Source of the DNA: Rhizobiales bacterium UBA697 | GTDB lineage: Bacteria > Pseudomonadota > Alphaproteobacteria > Rhizobiales > Ancalomicrobiaceae | Length of the DNA: 7,251 nt | Direction of reading: 5' to 3' | Assembly: GCA_002298965.1 (NCBI GenBank) | Contig: DBMN01000052.1 | Location: forward strand, 9,672-16,922 | Shown: one piece after another, positions 1-6,803 of the stretch | How the letters are laid out: every line of letters begins with the position of its first letter | Position numbering within the stretch: the stretch's first letter is position 1 | Notes under the pieces: model-generated | The model's database searches: none | Told to the model about the DNA's origin: nothing | The model's input: the letters and a program-made list of their open reading frames with translations, nothing else | Position numbers and translations under genes: made by a program

Positions 1-939
1 GACGGCGGCGACGGCGGCCGCGGCGGCGACGTCTGGGCCGAATGCGTCGACGGCCTCAACACGCTGATCGACTACCGCTATCAGCAGCACTTCAAGGCCA
101 AGACCGGCCAGCACGGCATGGGCCGCAATCGCCACGGCGCCAAGGGCGACGACGTCGTCCTGCGCGTGCCCAAGGGCACGCAGATCTTCGAGGAAGACGG
201 CGAGACGCTGGTCGCCGACATGACGGAGGTGGGCGAGCGCGTGCTCTTGGCGCGCGGCGGCAACGGCGGCTTCGGCAACGACCGCTTCAAGTCCTCGACC
301 AACCGGGCGCCGCGCCGCGCCAATCCCGGCGAAGAGGGCATCGAGCGCTGGCTGTGGATGCGGCTGAAGCTGATCGCCGATGCCGGTCTCGTCGGTCTGC
401 CCAATGCCGGCAAGTCGACCTTCCTCGCCGCGGTGACGGCGGCGAAGCCGAAGATCGCCGACTATCCCTTCACCACGCTCCATCCCGGCCTCGGCGTCGT
501 CCGCGTCGACGCGCGCGAGTTCGTGCTCGCCGACATTCCGGGTCTGATCGAAGGCGCCCACGAGGGTCTCGGCCTCGGCGACCGCTTCCTCGGCCACGTC
601 GAGCGCTGTCGCGTGCTGCTGCATCTGGTCGACGGCACCCAGGACGACGTCGCCAAGGCCTACAAGACCATCCGCAAGGAGCTGAAGGCCTACGGCGGCG
701 GTCTGGCCGACAAGCCGGAGATCGTCGCGCTGTCGAAGGTCGACAGCCTGACGCCCGAGGAACGCGCCGAGAAGGCCGCCGCCTTGAAGAAGGCGGCGCG
801 CCGCGTGCCGCTCGAGCTCTCCGCGCCGACCGGCGAGAACGTCGAGAAGGTGCTGCGTGCGCTGCGCCGTGCCATCGATCAGGCGGATGCCGCCGATCTC
901 GACGTGCCGGCGGCCAAGGACGAACCCTGGCGACCGTGA
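1..939 (+). CDS. obgE: Obg family GTPase (ObgE/CgtA), 5' end missing
   Basis: This is a GTPase that assists late assembly of the 50S ribosomal subunit and links it to stress signalling and growth control; it is cytosolic and ribosome-associated. The reading frame is open from base 1 and codes for 312 residues. Roughly the first 33-35 residues of the family lie outside the window. Visible codons 1-125 form the glycine-rich Obg fold (DGGDGGRGGDVW at the start). The G domain follows: G1 GLPNAGKST at codons 132-140, switch I YPFTT at 155-159, G3 DIPG at 178-181, G4 SKVD at 245-248 and G5 SAP at 274-276. G4 reads SKVD where the textbook motif is NKxD. The protein stops soon after the G domain, ending in EPWRP, so it lacks the long C-terminal OCT domain of Bacillus Obg, as alphaproteobacterial members do. 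The ATG at 118 is internal and is not the start. Identification is very secure. Confidence 0.97.
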   Translation, partial: DGGDGGRGGDVWAECVDGLNTLIDYRYQQHFKAKTGQHGMGRNRHGAKGDDVVLRVPKGTQIFEEDGETLVADMTEVGERVLLARGGNGGFGNDRFKSSTNRAPRRANPGEEGIERWLWMRLKLIADAGLVGLPNAGKSTFLAAVTAAKPKIADYPFTTLHPGLGVVRVDAREFVLADIPGLIEGAHEGLGLGDRFLGHVERCRVLLHLVDGTQDDVAKAYKTIRKELKAYGGGLADKPEIVALSKVDSLTPEERAEKAAALKKAARRVPLELSAPTGENVEKVLRALRRAIDQADAADLDVPAAKDEPWRP

Positions 940-1055
940 AGCTCCGGACGTTTCGCCGCGAAAGGCTGCGAAACGCTTGATCCCATGTCGGTTCGTCGCT
1001 AAGGCGAGCCGATCCCGCCGCGACAGCGGCGCGTGGATTCCGGGGTTTGCCCATC
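940..1055 (+). promoter_or_regulatory. obgE-proB spacer with overlapping inverted repeats
   Basis: This 116-base gap is the only sizeable one in the + strand block and is the natural place for a proB promoter or an obgE terminator. It holds the near-palindrome TTTCGC-C-GCGAAA (951-963). A second GCGAAA lies ten bases on (968-973), and the left arm can pair with it instead: CGTTTCGC at 949-956 with GCGAAACG at 968-975. A third hairpin, CGCCGC-GACA-GCGGCG, lies at 1016-1031, 24 bases before the proB ATG. No run of T follows any stem, so a classical intrinsic terminator is not shown. I see no convincing -35/-10 pair. The role, whether operator, attenuator or nothing, is inferred. Confidence 0.4.
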
Positions 1056-2177
1056 ATGAACCGTCGTCTGGAAGATTACCGCCGCATCGTCGTGAAGATC
1101 GGCTCCGCCCTGCTCGTCGACAAGGCGACCGGGGACATCCACTGGGCTTGGCTCGAGAGCCTCGCGGCGGACGTGGCGCGGCTGATGAAGGCCGGCTGCG
1201 AGGTGCTGCTAGTCTCCTCCGGCGCCATCGCGCTGGGGCGCGGGCGTCTCGGCCTGCCGCGGCGGCCGCTGGCGCTGGAACAGAGCCAGGCGGCGGCCTC
1301 GGTCGGCCAGATCGCGCTGGCGCGGGCCTATTCCGAGATCCTCGGCGGCCACGGTTTCATCGCGGCGCAGATCCTGCTCACCCTCGACGACACCGAGGAT
1401 CGCCGACGCTATCTCAACGCGCGGGCGACGCTCGGGACGTTGATCGAGGCGCATGCCGTGCCGATCATCAACGAGAACGACACGGTGGCGACCACCGAGA
1501 TCCGCTACGGCGACAACGACCGGCTGGCGGCGCGCGTCGCCACCATGGTCGGCGCCGACTGTCTGGTGCTGCTCTCCGACATCGACGGGCTCTACACCGC
1601 ACCGCCGGCGCAGGATCCGAACGCCGCGCATATCCCGGTCGTCGAGCGCATCACGCCGGAGATCGAGGCGATGGCGGGCGGCGCAGGCTCGGAACTGTCG
1701 CGCGGCGGCATGAAGACCAAGATCGACGCCGGCAAGATCGCCACCGACGGCGGCACGGCGATGGTCATCACGCTGGGCAAGCGAATGAGCCCGCTCTCGG
1801 CGATCTCGGCCGGCGAACGCGCCACCTGGTTCGAGCCTTCGGCCGATCCGGTGACGGCACGCAAGAAGTGGATCGCCGGTTCACTCGACGATCACGGCAC
1901 GATCACGATCGATGCGGGGGCGGTGCGGGCGCTGCGGTCGGGCAAGAGCCTGCTGCCGGCCGGCTGCACGCGGGTCGAGGGCGCCTTCGCCCGCGGCGAC
2001 ACCGTGCGGGTGGTCGGGCCGACCGGCGAGGAGCTGGGACGCGGTCTCGTCGCCTTCGACGCGGCCGACGCCGAGGCCATCCTCGGCCGCAAATCCCATG
2101 AAGTGGAAGACATTCTCGGCTATACCGGGCGGACGGAGATGATCCACCGCGACCATCTGGTGATGAGGGGCGAGTGA
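1056..2177 (+). CDS. proB: Glutamate 5-kinase
   Basis: ProB phosphorylates L-glutamate with ATP to gamma-glutamyl phosphate, the first and usually proline-inhibited step of proline synthesis. The 373-residue product matches the usual two-domain length. The amino acid kinase domain (about 8-260) has VVKIGSALL with Lys14, VSSGAI at 53-58, PIINEND at 136-142, RYGDND at 150-155, SDIDGLY at 174-180 and RGGMKTK at 216-222. A PUA domain follows from about residue 280 to 365. I chose the ATG at 1056. An in-frame TTG at 1047 lies directly against the only purine-rich stretch (GGGG, 1042-1045) and would leave no ribosome-binding site, while that stretch sits about ten bases before the ATG. The stop overlaps the proA start by one base (TGATG), implying coupled translation, which fits because the ProB product is labile and is passed to ProA. 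Confidence 0.97.
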   Translation: MNRRLEDYRRIVVKIGSALLVDKATGDIHWAWLESLAADVARLMKAGCEVLLVSSGAIALGRGRLGLPRRPLALEQSQAAASVGQIALARAYSEILGGHGFIAAQILLTLDDTEDRRRYLNARATLGTLIEAHAVPIINENDTVATTEIRYGDNDRLAARVATMVGADCLVLLSDIDGLYTAPPAQDPNAAHIPVVERITPEIEAMAGGAGSELSRGGMKTKIDAGKIATDGGTAMVITLGKRMSPLSAISAGERATWFEPSADPVTARKKWIAGSLDDHGTITIDAGAVRALRSGKSLLPAGCTRVEGAFARGDTVRVVGPTGEELGRGLVAFDAADAEAILGRKSHEVEDILGYTGRTEMIHRDHLVMRGE

Positions 2178-3451
2178 TGGCGGACGTGAACGACGTCGAT
2201 GCGCTGATGAACGAGATCGGCAAGCGCGCCCGCGCCGCGGCCCGCGGTCTCGCCCTGGCGCCGACCGCCGCCAAGGATGCGGCCCTTCGTGCGATGGCTG
2301 CCGAGATCCGCAAGGCGACGGCCGAGATCATCGCCGAGAACGACAAGGACGTGACCGAGGGGCGCGCCAAGGGCCTCTCCGGCTCCTTCGTCGACCGGCT
2401 GATCCTGAACCCCGCCCGCATCGAGGCGATGGCTCAGGGCCTCGAGGACATCGCGGCCCTGCCGGATCCGGTCGGCCGGGTGCTCTCTGCCTGGGAGCGG
2501 CCGAACGGGCTGAAGATCGAGCGGGTGGCGACGCCGCTCGGCGTCATCGGCATCATCTACGAGAGCCGGCCGAACGTGACGGCGGATGCCGGCGCGCTGT
2601 GCCTCAAGGCCGGCAATGCGGCGATCCTGCGCGGCGGCTCCGACGCGCTGCGCTCGTCGAGCGTCATCGTGGCGGCGCTGCGGCGCGGTCTCGCTTCGGC
2701 GGGTCTTCCGCAAGATGCGGTGCAGTTGGTGCCGACGCCCGACCGTGCCGCGGTCGGGGCGATGCTCACGGGCCTTTCGGGCGCGATCGACGTGATCGTG
2801 CCGCGCGGCGGCAAGAGCCTCGTCGCGCGCGTCCAGACGGAGGCCCGGGTGCCGGTCTTCTCGCATCTCGAAGGCATCTGCCACGTCTACGTCGACAAGG
2901 CGGCCGATCTCGACATGGCGGTCGCGATCGTCGCCAACGCCAAGATGCGGCGTACCGGCATCTGCGGCGCGGCCGAGACGCTGCTGGTCGATCGCGCCTG
3001 TGCCGCGACCCACCTCGCGCCGATCGTCGCCGGCCTGCGCGAGAAGGGCTGCGAGATCCGCGCCTCGGCCGAGGTGCTGGCGCTGGTGCCCGATGCGGTT
3101 CCCGCGACCGAGGAGGACTGGTCGACCGAATATCTCGACGCGATCATCTCCGTCGCTCTGGTCGACGGGGTGGACGGGGCGATCGCCCACATCGAGACCT
3201 ACGGCTCGCACCACACCGAGGCGATCGTCACCGACGATGCGGCGACCGCCGAGCGGTTCCTCGCGGAGATCGATTCGGCGATCCTCCTGTGGAACGCCTC
3301 GACCCAGTTCGCCGACGGCGGCGAGTTCGGCATGGGCGCGGAGATCGGCATCGCCACCGGCAAGATGCATGCGCGCGGGCCGGTCGGCGTCGACCAGCTC
3401 GTCTCCTTCAACTATCGCGTTCGCGGCAACGGCCAGACGCGGCCGGTGTGA
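2177..3451 (+). CDS. proA: Gamma-glutamyl phosphate reductase (glutamate-5-semialdehyde dehydrogenase)
   Basis: ProA reduces gamma-glutamyl phosphate with NADPH to glutamate-5-semialdehyde, which cyclises to the direct precursor of proline. The protein has 424 residues, normal for the family, and belongs to the aldehyde dehydrogenase superfamily. Visible motifs are IYESRPNVT (from Tyr128), the nucleotide-binding region with LKAGNAAILRGGSDA, the catalytic cysteine Cys263 in RRTGICGAAET, and the C-terminal FADGGEFGMGAEIG (378-391) followed by ARGPVGVDQL. I chose the ATG at 2177 over a GTG three bases earlier because it forms the TGATG junction with proB and has AGGGG at 2166-2170, six bases upstream. 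The stop in turn overlaps nadD by one base. No damage or missing key residue is seen. Confidence 0.97.
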   Translation: MADVNDVDALMNEIGKRARAAARGLALAPTAAKDAALRAMAAEIRKATAEIIAENDKDVTEGRAKGLSGSFVDRLILNPARIEAMAQGLEDIAALPDPVGRVLSAWERPNGLKIERVATPLGVIGIIYESRPNVTADAGALCLKAGNAAILRGGSDALRSSSVIVAALRRGLASAGLPQDAVQLVPTPDRAAVGAMLTGLSGAIDVIVPRGGKSLVARVQTEARVPVFSHLEGICHVYVDKAADLDMAVAIVANAKMRRTGICGAAETLLVDRACAATHLAPIVAGLREKGCEIRASAEVLALVPDAVPATEEDWSTEYLDAIISVALVDGVDGAIAHIETYGSHHTEAIVTDDAATAERFLAEIDSAILLWNASTQFADGGEFGMGAEIGIATGKMHARGPVGVDQLVSFNYRVRGNGQTRPV

Positions 3452-4104
3452 TGGACGGCGCGGCGGACCCTCGGGTGGATCGGGCGGGCGCTCCGGCGCG
3501 CGGCGATCTCGTCGTGCCGCCGTCCTTTCCCGGCATGCGCATCGGCCTCTTCGGCGGGTCGTTCAACCCGCCGCACGGCGGACACGTCCACGTCGCCGAG
3601 ACGGCGCTGCGCCGCCTGCGCCTCGACCGACTGTGGGTGCTGGTGACCCCCGGCAATCCGCTGAAGGAAAAGGCGGGCCTGCCGACGCTCGCCGCGCGGA
3701 TCGCGGCGGCGCGTCGCCTGATGGACGATCCGCGCATCACCGTCACCGGTTTCGAGGCGGCCTTCGGTTCGCCCTACACCTGGAAGACGGTCGAACGGTT
3801 GGCGGCGACGCGGCCGGGCGTGCGCTTCGTCTGGGTGATGGGGGCGGACAATCTCGCCGGCTTCCACCGCTGGCAGGCGTGGCGGCGGATCGCCGAGACG
3901 GTGCCGATGGCGATCGTCGATCGCCCCGAGGCGACGATGGCGGTTCTGTCGTCGCCGGCGGCGCAGACGCTCGCGGCGGCGCGGATCGCGGAGGGTCGCG
4001 CGTCGGCGCTGGCGAACCGCCCGGCGCCGGCCTGGGTCTTCCTCGAGGGACCGCGCAACGCGCTGTCCTCGACCGATCTCAGGCGCCGCGGCGTCGGGGT
4101 CTAG
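3451..4104 (+). CDS. nadD: Nicotinate-nucleotide adenylyltransferase
   Basis: NadD transfers AMP from ATP to nicotinate mononucleotide, giving deamido-NAD, an essential step shared by NAD synthesis and salvage. From the ATG at 3451 the protein has 217 residues. The nucleotidyltransferase signature GGSFNPPHGGH is at 35-45, with the HxGH motif as HGGH at 42-45. TPGNPLK is at 66-72, MGADNL followed by FHRW at 130-141, and the C-terminal SSTDLR (206-211) matches the family's ISSTxIR motif. The first 28 residues are a low-complexity extension before MRIGLFGG. A shorter start at ATG 3535 (Met29) would remove it. I prefer 3451 because it forms a TGATG overlap with proA, but neither start has a good Shine-Dalgarno sequence. 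The gene after it is convergent rather than the rsfS expected from relatives. Confidence 0.95.
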   Translation: MDGAADPRVDRAGAPARGDLVVPPSFPGMRIGLFGGSFNPPHGGHVHVAETALRRLRLDRLWVLVTPGNPLKEKAGLPTLAARIAAARRLMDDPRITVTGFEAAFGSPYTWKTVERLAATRPGVRFVWVMGADNLAGFHRWQAWRRIAETVPMAIVDRPEATMAVLSSPAAQTLAAARIAEGRASALANRPAPAWVFLEGPRNALSSTDLRRRGVGV

Positions 4105-4162
4105 AGCACGTTCCGCCGGGGCGGGCCCGCCCCCGAGCGAGGAGATCCTGCTCAGAAAGAGC
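4105..4162. terminator. Convergent spacer with GC palindrome, likely bidirectional transcription end
   Basis: This 58-base gap separates the nadD stop from the stop of the opposing deacetylase-like gene. It contains the perfect palindrome GGGGCGGGCCCGCCCC at 4118-4133, which can fold on either transcript as a 6-bp stem with a GGCC loop. A second, imperfect hairpin joins GAGC-G-AGGA (4135-4143) to TCCTGCTC (4146-4153) with one bulged base. Neither is followed by a T tract on either strand, so if transcription ends here it does so without a classical U-run or with Rho. GCTCAG also occurs twice (4150-4155 and 4161-4166). The terminator role is inferred from position and symmetry. Confidence 0.5.
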
Positions 4163-5323
4163 TCAGTTCGCTCCGCCGCCGCCGGCGAGCGAGGACACCG
4201 GCACCAGAACCAGACCGCGGCTCTCCAACGACTTGGTCCAGCCCTCGAGGTTGCGCAGCGAGATCGGCAGGGCGGAGGCCGTGCCGATGGCGACGCCCTT
4301 GGTGCGGGCGATCTGCTCGAGCTGGGTCAGGCGGGCGCGGATGGCATCGTCGCGGGCGACCTCGTCGATCACCACGTCGGCCTTGGCGAAGGGGGTGCGG
4401 GCGGTGCGGGCCACCGGCTCGGCGACCGAGCGGGAGGAGCCGCCGTCGTCGAGATACATCAGACCACGGCCGGTGAGTTCGTTCAGCGTCGCCCCGAGCG
4501 CGGTCGCGTCGGCGGTGTAGCGGGCGCCCATGTAGTTGACGACGCCGACGTAGTTGGTCAGCCGCCCGAGCAGCGTCATCAGCCGTTCGGTGTTGACGTC
4601 GGTCGAAGCGGAGCCGATCAGCGTCTGCGGGCCGGGGTCGTTGTCGGGATAGTCGAAGGGCTCCATCGGGATCTGAAGCAGCAGTTCGTGGCCGTCGCCG
4701 CGGGCCTTCTGCATCCAGCGCTCGAGGCTGGCGCCGTAGGGCGCGAAGGCGAGCGTCACGTCGGGGCCGAGCACGCGCAGGGCCTCCTGCGTCGAGGTCT
4801 GCGAGATGCCGAGACCGCCGACCACCAGCGCGATGCGCGGCGTCGCCTGCGGCCGCCGCGGGGCGGGGCGGGCATAGACGTCGAGCGGGCGGGTGCCGTC
4901 GGTGGCGATGCGCGGCAACACGCCCCAGCGGGTCTTCTCCGAGACGCGGGCGATCGGCTGGGTCGACAGCGGCTGGCCCTCGGTCGCTTCGGGCACGCGG
5001 CGCGGCGGCACCGGGACGAGGCCCTTGTCGGTCGCGGGGGCGAGTTCGCTCACCGCCGGTTCTCCCGGCTTGGCGGCGTCGGGGGCTTCGGGCCTTCCGT
5101 CGGCGACGGCGACGTCGTTCTTGGCGATGCCGGTCTTGGACCGGTCGAGCTTGACCACGGCCTGCGGCTCACCGCCGCGCGGGTCGCGCACGAAGACCGC
5201 CCAGACGCCGAGCGAGGCGACGACCAGCCCGATGATGCCGAGCCCGGCCGCTCCGAAGGGGATGCGCGTCCAGAAGGGACGCGGCCTCGTCAGTCCGAGA
5301 GGGGCGTCGAGATCGCCGGCCAT
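4163..5323 (-). CDS. Divergent polysaccharide deacetylase family protein, membrane-anchored (YibQ-like)
   Basis: The 386-residue protein belongs to the divergent polysaccharide deacetylase family (DUF610, Pfam PF04748; YibQ in E. coli). It has a short cytoplasmic N-terminus, one membrane helix at about 23-45, a proline/alanine-rich periplasmic linker to about 160, then the family domain at about 162-380. Domain landmarks are IALVVGGLG (164-172), TLAFAPYG, LLLQIPMEPFDYPDNDPGP, VVNYMGARYT (261-270), MYLDDGGSS (289-297) and AIGTASALP (345-353). As I recall gammaproteobacterial members, the corresponding sites read IDDxG, NHMGS and IGHPxP, so acidic and histidine positions appear replaced here and deacetylase activity is doubtful. 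The start at 5323 is supported by GGGAG at 5333-5337. It lies 133 bases after ctpA on the same strand. The E. coli homologue sits next to envC, matching this neighbourhood. The physiological role is unproven; envelope or cell-wall remodelling is inferred. Confidence 0.9.
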   Translation of the reverse strand: MAGDLDAPLGLTRPRPFWTRIPFGAAGLGIIGLVVASLGVWAVFVRDPRGGEPQAVVKLDRSKTGIAKNDVAVADGRPEAPDAAKPGEPAVSELAPATDKGLVPVPPRRVPEATEGQPLSTQPIARVSEKTRWGVLPRIATDGTRPLDVYARPAPRRPQATPRIALVVGGLGISQTSTQEALRVLGPDVTLAFAPYGASLERWMQKARGDGHELLLQIPMEPFDYPDNDPGPQTLIGSASTDVNTERLMTLLGRLTNYVGVVNYMGARYTADATALGATLNELTGRGLMYLDDGGSSRSVAEPVARTARTPFAKADVVIDEVARDDAIRARLTQLEQIARTKGVAIGTASALPISLRNLEGWTKSLESRGLVLVPVSSLAGGGGAN

Positions 5324-5456
5324 GGCCGCTCTCTCCCAGGTTTCCAGTGCTTCGTCGACGATCCCGAGCGCCGCATGCCGGATCGCAGGGGACCCCGCGA
5401 ATCAGCAGGGCCGCCGAACACATATTCGGCGGCCCTGCCCGAGACGTCACGTCCGA
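5324..5456 (-). promoter_or_regulatory. ctpA to deacetylase-like gene spacer
   Basis: This 133-base gap lies between genes on the same strand. It holds the strong 14-bp hairpin annotated separately (5405-5438) and a smaller imperfect palindrome, TCGC-a-GGGG-A-CCCC-GCGA, at 5383-5400, with one unpaired base. It also holds the odd-centred repeat GACGT-C-ACGTC at 5443-5453, just after the ctpA stop. The ribosome-binding site of the downstream gene (GGGAG, 5333-5337) is near the other end. No clear promoter hexamers are seen. A separate or attenuated transcript for the downstream gene is possible but not shown. Confidence 0.4.
5405..5438 (-). terminator. Perfect 14-bp hairpin downstream of ctpA
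   Basis: GCAGGGCCGCCGAA (5405-5418) pairs without mismatch with TTCGGCGGCCCTGC (5425-5438) around a six-base loop (CACATA on the + strand, TATGTG on the transcript). The stem begins 18 bases after the ctpA stop codon on the - strand, a typical place for a terminator or a 3'-end stabilising structure. The base of the stem is followed by TGATTCGC rather than a T run, so it is not a standard intrinsic terminator. It may end or attenuate the envC-ctpA message, protect its 3' end, or be a copy of a dispersed palindromic repeat. Confidence 0.6.
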
Positions 5457-6803
5457 TCAATTCGGCACGGCGGCCTTGGGGTTCGGCGGGAAGGCGGCGT
5501 TGACCTTGATGCCGCGGAGCAGGTCGTAGGCGTAGTTCAGCGCCTTGTCGTCCTTGGCTTCCGGCGGCACGTAGGCCTGCGATCCGGTCTTCTCGTCGGT
5601 GGCGGTGCCGTCGTTCGGGTTCTTGAGGTGGCCCTTGAGGCTCGCCTCGCCCTTGGTGTCGTCCTTGCCCTTCAGATCCTCGGGCGTGTCCTGCAGGATC
5701 TCGATGTCCGGCTCGATGCCCTTGGCCTGGATCGAACGACCCGACGGCGTGTAGTAGCGCGCGGTGGTCAGGCGGATGGCGCCGTTCTGGCCGAGCGGGA
5801 TGATGGTCTGGACCGAGCCCTTGCCGAAGGAACGGGTGCCGACGACGGTCGCCCGCTTGTGGTCCTGCAGGGCGCCGGCGACGATCTCGGAGGCCGAGGC
5901 GGAACCGCCGTTGACCAGGATCACGACCGGCTTGTGGTCGGTCAGATCGCCGCCACGGGCGTTGTAGCGCTGGCTCTCCTCGGCGTTGCGGCCGCGGGTG
6001 GAGACGATCTCGCCCTTCTCGAGGAAGGCGTCGGAGACCGAGATCGCCTGATCGAGCAGGCCGCCGGGGTTGTTGCGCAGATCGAGGACGTAGCCCTTCA
6101 GCTTGTCGGCCGGGATGTCCTTCTTGATCTTCTCGATCGAGTCCTTGAGGCCGTCGAAGGTCTGTTCGTTGAACTGGGTGATGCGCAGATAGCCGATGTC
6201 GCCGCTCTCTTCGCGCGAACGCACCGACTTGATGCGGATCGTGTCGCGGACGATCTTGATCTGCAGCGGTTCGGCGGCGCCCTCGCGCTTGATCGTCAGG
6301 ACGATCGGCGCGTTGACCGGGCCGCGCATCTTGTCGACCGCCTGGTTGAGGCTGAGGCCCTTGACCTCGTCGCCGTCGAGCTGGGTGATGATGTCGCCGG
6401 CGCGCACGCCGGCACGCGCCGCCGGCGTCTCGTCGATCGGGGCGACGACCTTGACCAGACCGTCCTCCATCGTCACCTCGATGCCGAGGCCACCGAACTC
6501 GCCGCGGGTCTGCACCTGCATGTCCTTGAAGGACTTCGGCGACATGTAGCTCGAGTGCGGATCGAGCGAGGTGAGCATGCCGTTGATGGCGCTCTCCACC
6601 AGCTTCGAATCGTCGGGCTGCTCGACGTAGTCGGAGCGAATGCGCTCGAACACGTCTCCGAAGAGATTGAGCTGCCGATAGGTGTCGGCCGAGGCCGCGG
6701 CGACGGCGTCGCCGGCCAGGAACCGCCGGACCTCGCCGAACCCGAGCATCGACGCGGATCCGAGAAGGACACCGAGAACCACCAGCGAAACTTTGCGCAT
6801 CAT
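5457..6803 (-). CDS. ctpA: S41 family C-terminal processing protease (CtpA)
   Basis: CtpA is a periplasmic serine protease that trims or degrades envelope proteins by recognising their C-termini. In other proteobacteria, relatives control cell-wall hydrolases, but the substrate here is unknown. The 448-residue product starts with a signal or anchor sequence (MMRK, then a hydrophobic stretch at about 5-22). The PDZ domain is at about 98-185 (GEFGGLGIEV onward) and the S41 protease core at about 200-370. A charged tail with YAYDLLRG at 424-431 follows. Catalytic residues are intact: Ser303 in NGGSASASEI, Lys328 in FGKGSVQ and Gln332. The Ser-Lys spacing of 25 and Lys-Gln spacing of 4 match Bacillus CtpB. 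The start at 6803 has AAAAGG upstream, ending seven bases before the ATG, and forms an ATGA overlap of four bases with the envC stop, indicating translational coupling. A second ATG follows immediately. Confidence 0.96.
   Translation of the reverse strand: MMRKVSLVVLGVLLGSASMLGFGEVRRFLAGDAVAAASADTYRQLNLFGDVFERIRSDYVEQPDDSKLVESAINGMLTSLDPHSSYMSPKSFKDMQVQTRGEFGGLGIEVTMEDGLVKVVAPIDETPAARAGVRAGDIITQLDGDEVKGLSLNQAVDKMRGPVNAPIVLTIKREGAAEPLQIKIVRDTIRIKSVRSREESGDIGYLRITQFNEQTFDGLKDSIEKIKKDIPADKLKGYVLDLRNNPGGLLDQAISVSDAFLEKGEIVSTRGRNAEESQRYNARGGDLTDHKPVVILVNGGSASASEIVAGALQDHKRATVVGTRSFGKGSVQTIIPLGQNGAIRLTTARYYTPSGRSIQAKGIEPDIEILQDTPEDLKGKDDTKGEASLKGHLKNPNDGTATDEKTGSQAYVPPEAKDDKALNYAYDLLRGIKVNAAFPPNPKAAVPN

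Noticed and set aside
1..30. GGCGGC-type tandem repeat at the window start
   Set aside because: It is the coding sequence for the conserved glycine-rich segment of the Obg fold, not a separate repeat element.
977..1005. Possible sigma-70-type promoter (TTGATC with 17-base spacing to TAAGGC) before proB
   Set aside because: The -10 match is poor and the pair is not better than expected by chance, so I do not annotate it.
1047..1055. TTG start for proB three codons upstream
   Set aside because: The only purine-rich stretch abuts it directly, so it would have no usable ribosome-binding site. The ATG at 1056 gives the usual family N-terminus.
2120..3370. A 416-codon open frame on the - strand opposite proA
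   Set aside because: It is a mirror of proA codon structure, with low-complexity Arg/Asp/His-rich translation and no family resemblance.
2599..3450. An in-frame upstream extension of nadD inside proA
   Set aside because: The extra residues are out-of-frame proA sequence. The NadD family begins close to MRIGLFGG, and the TGATG start at 3451 explains the gene.
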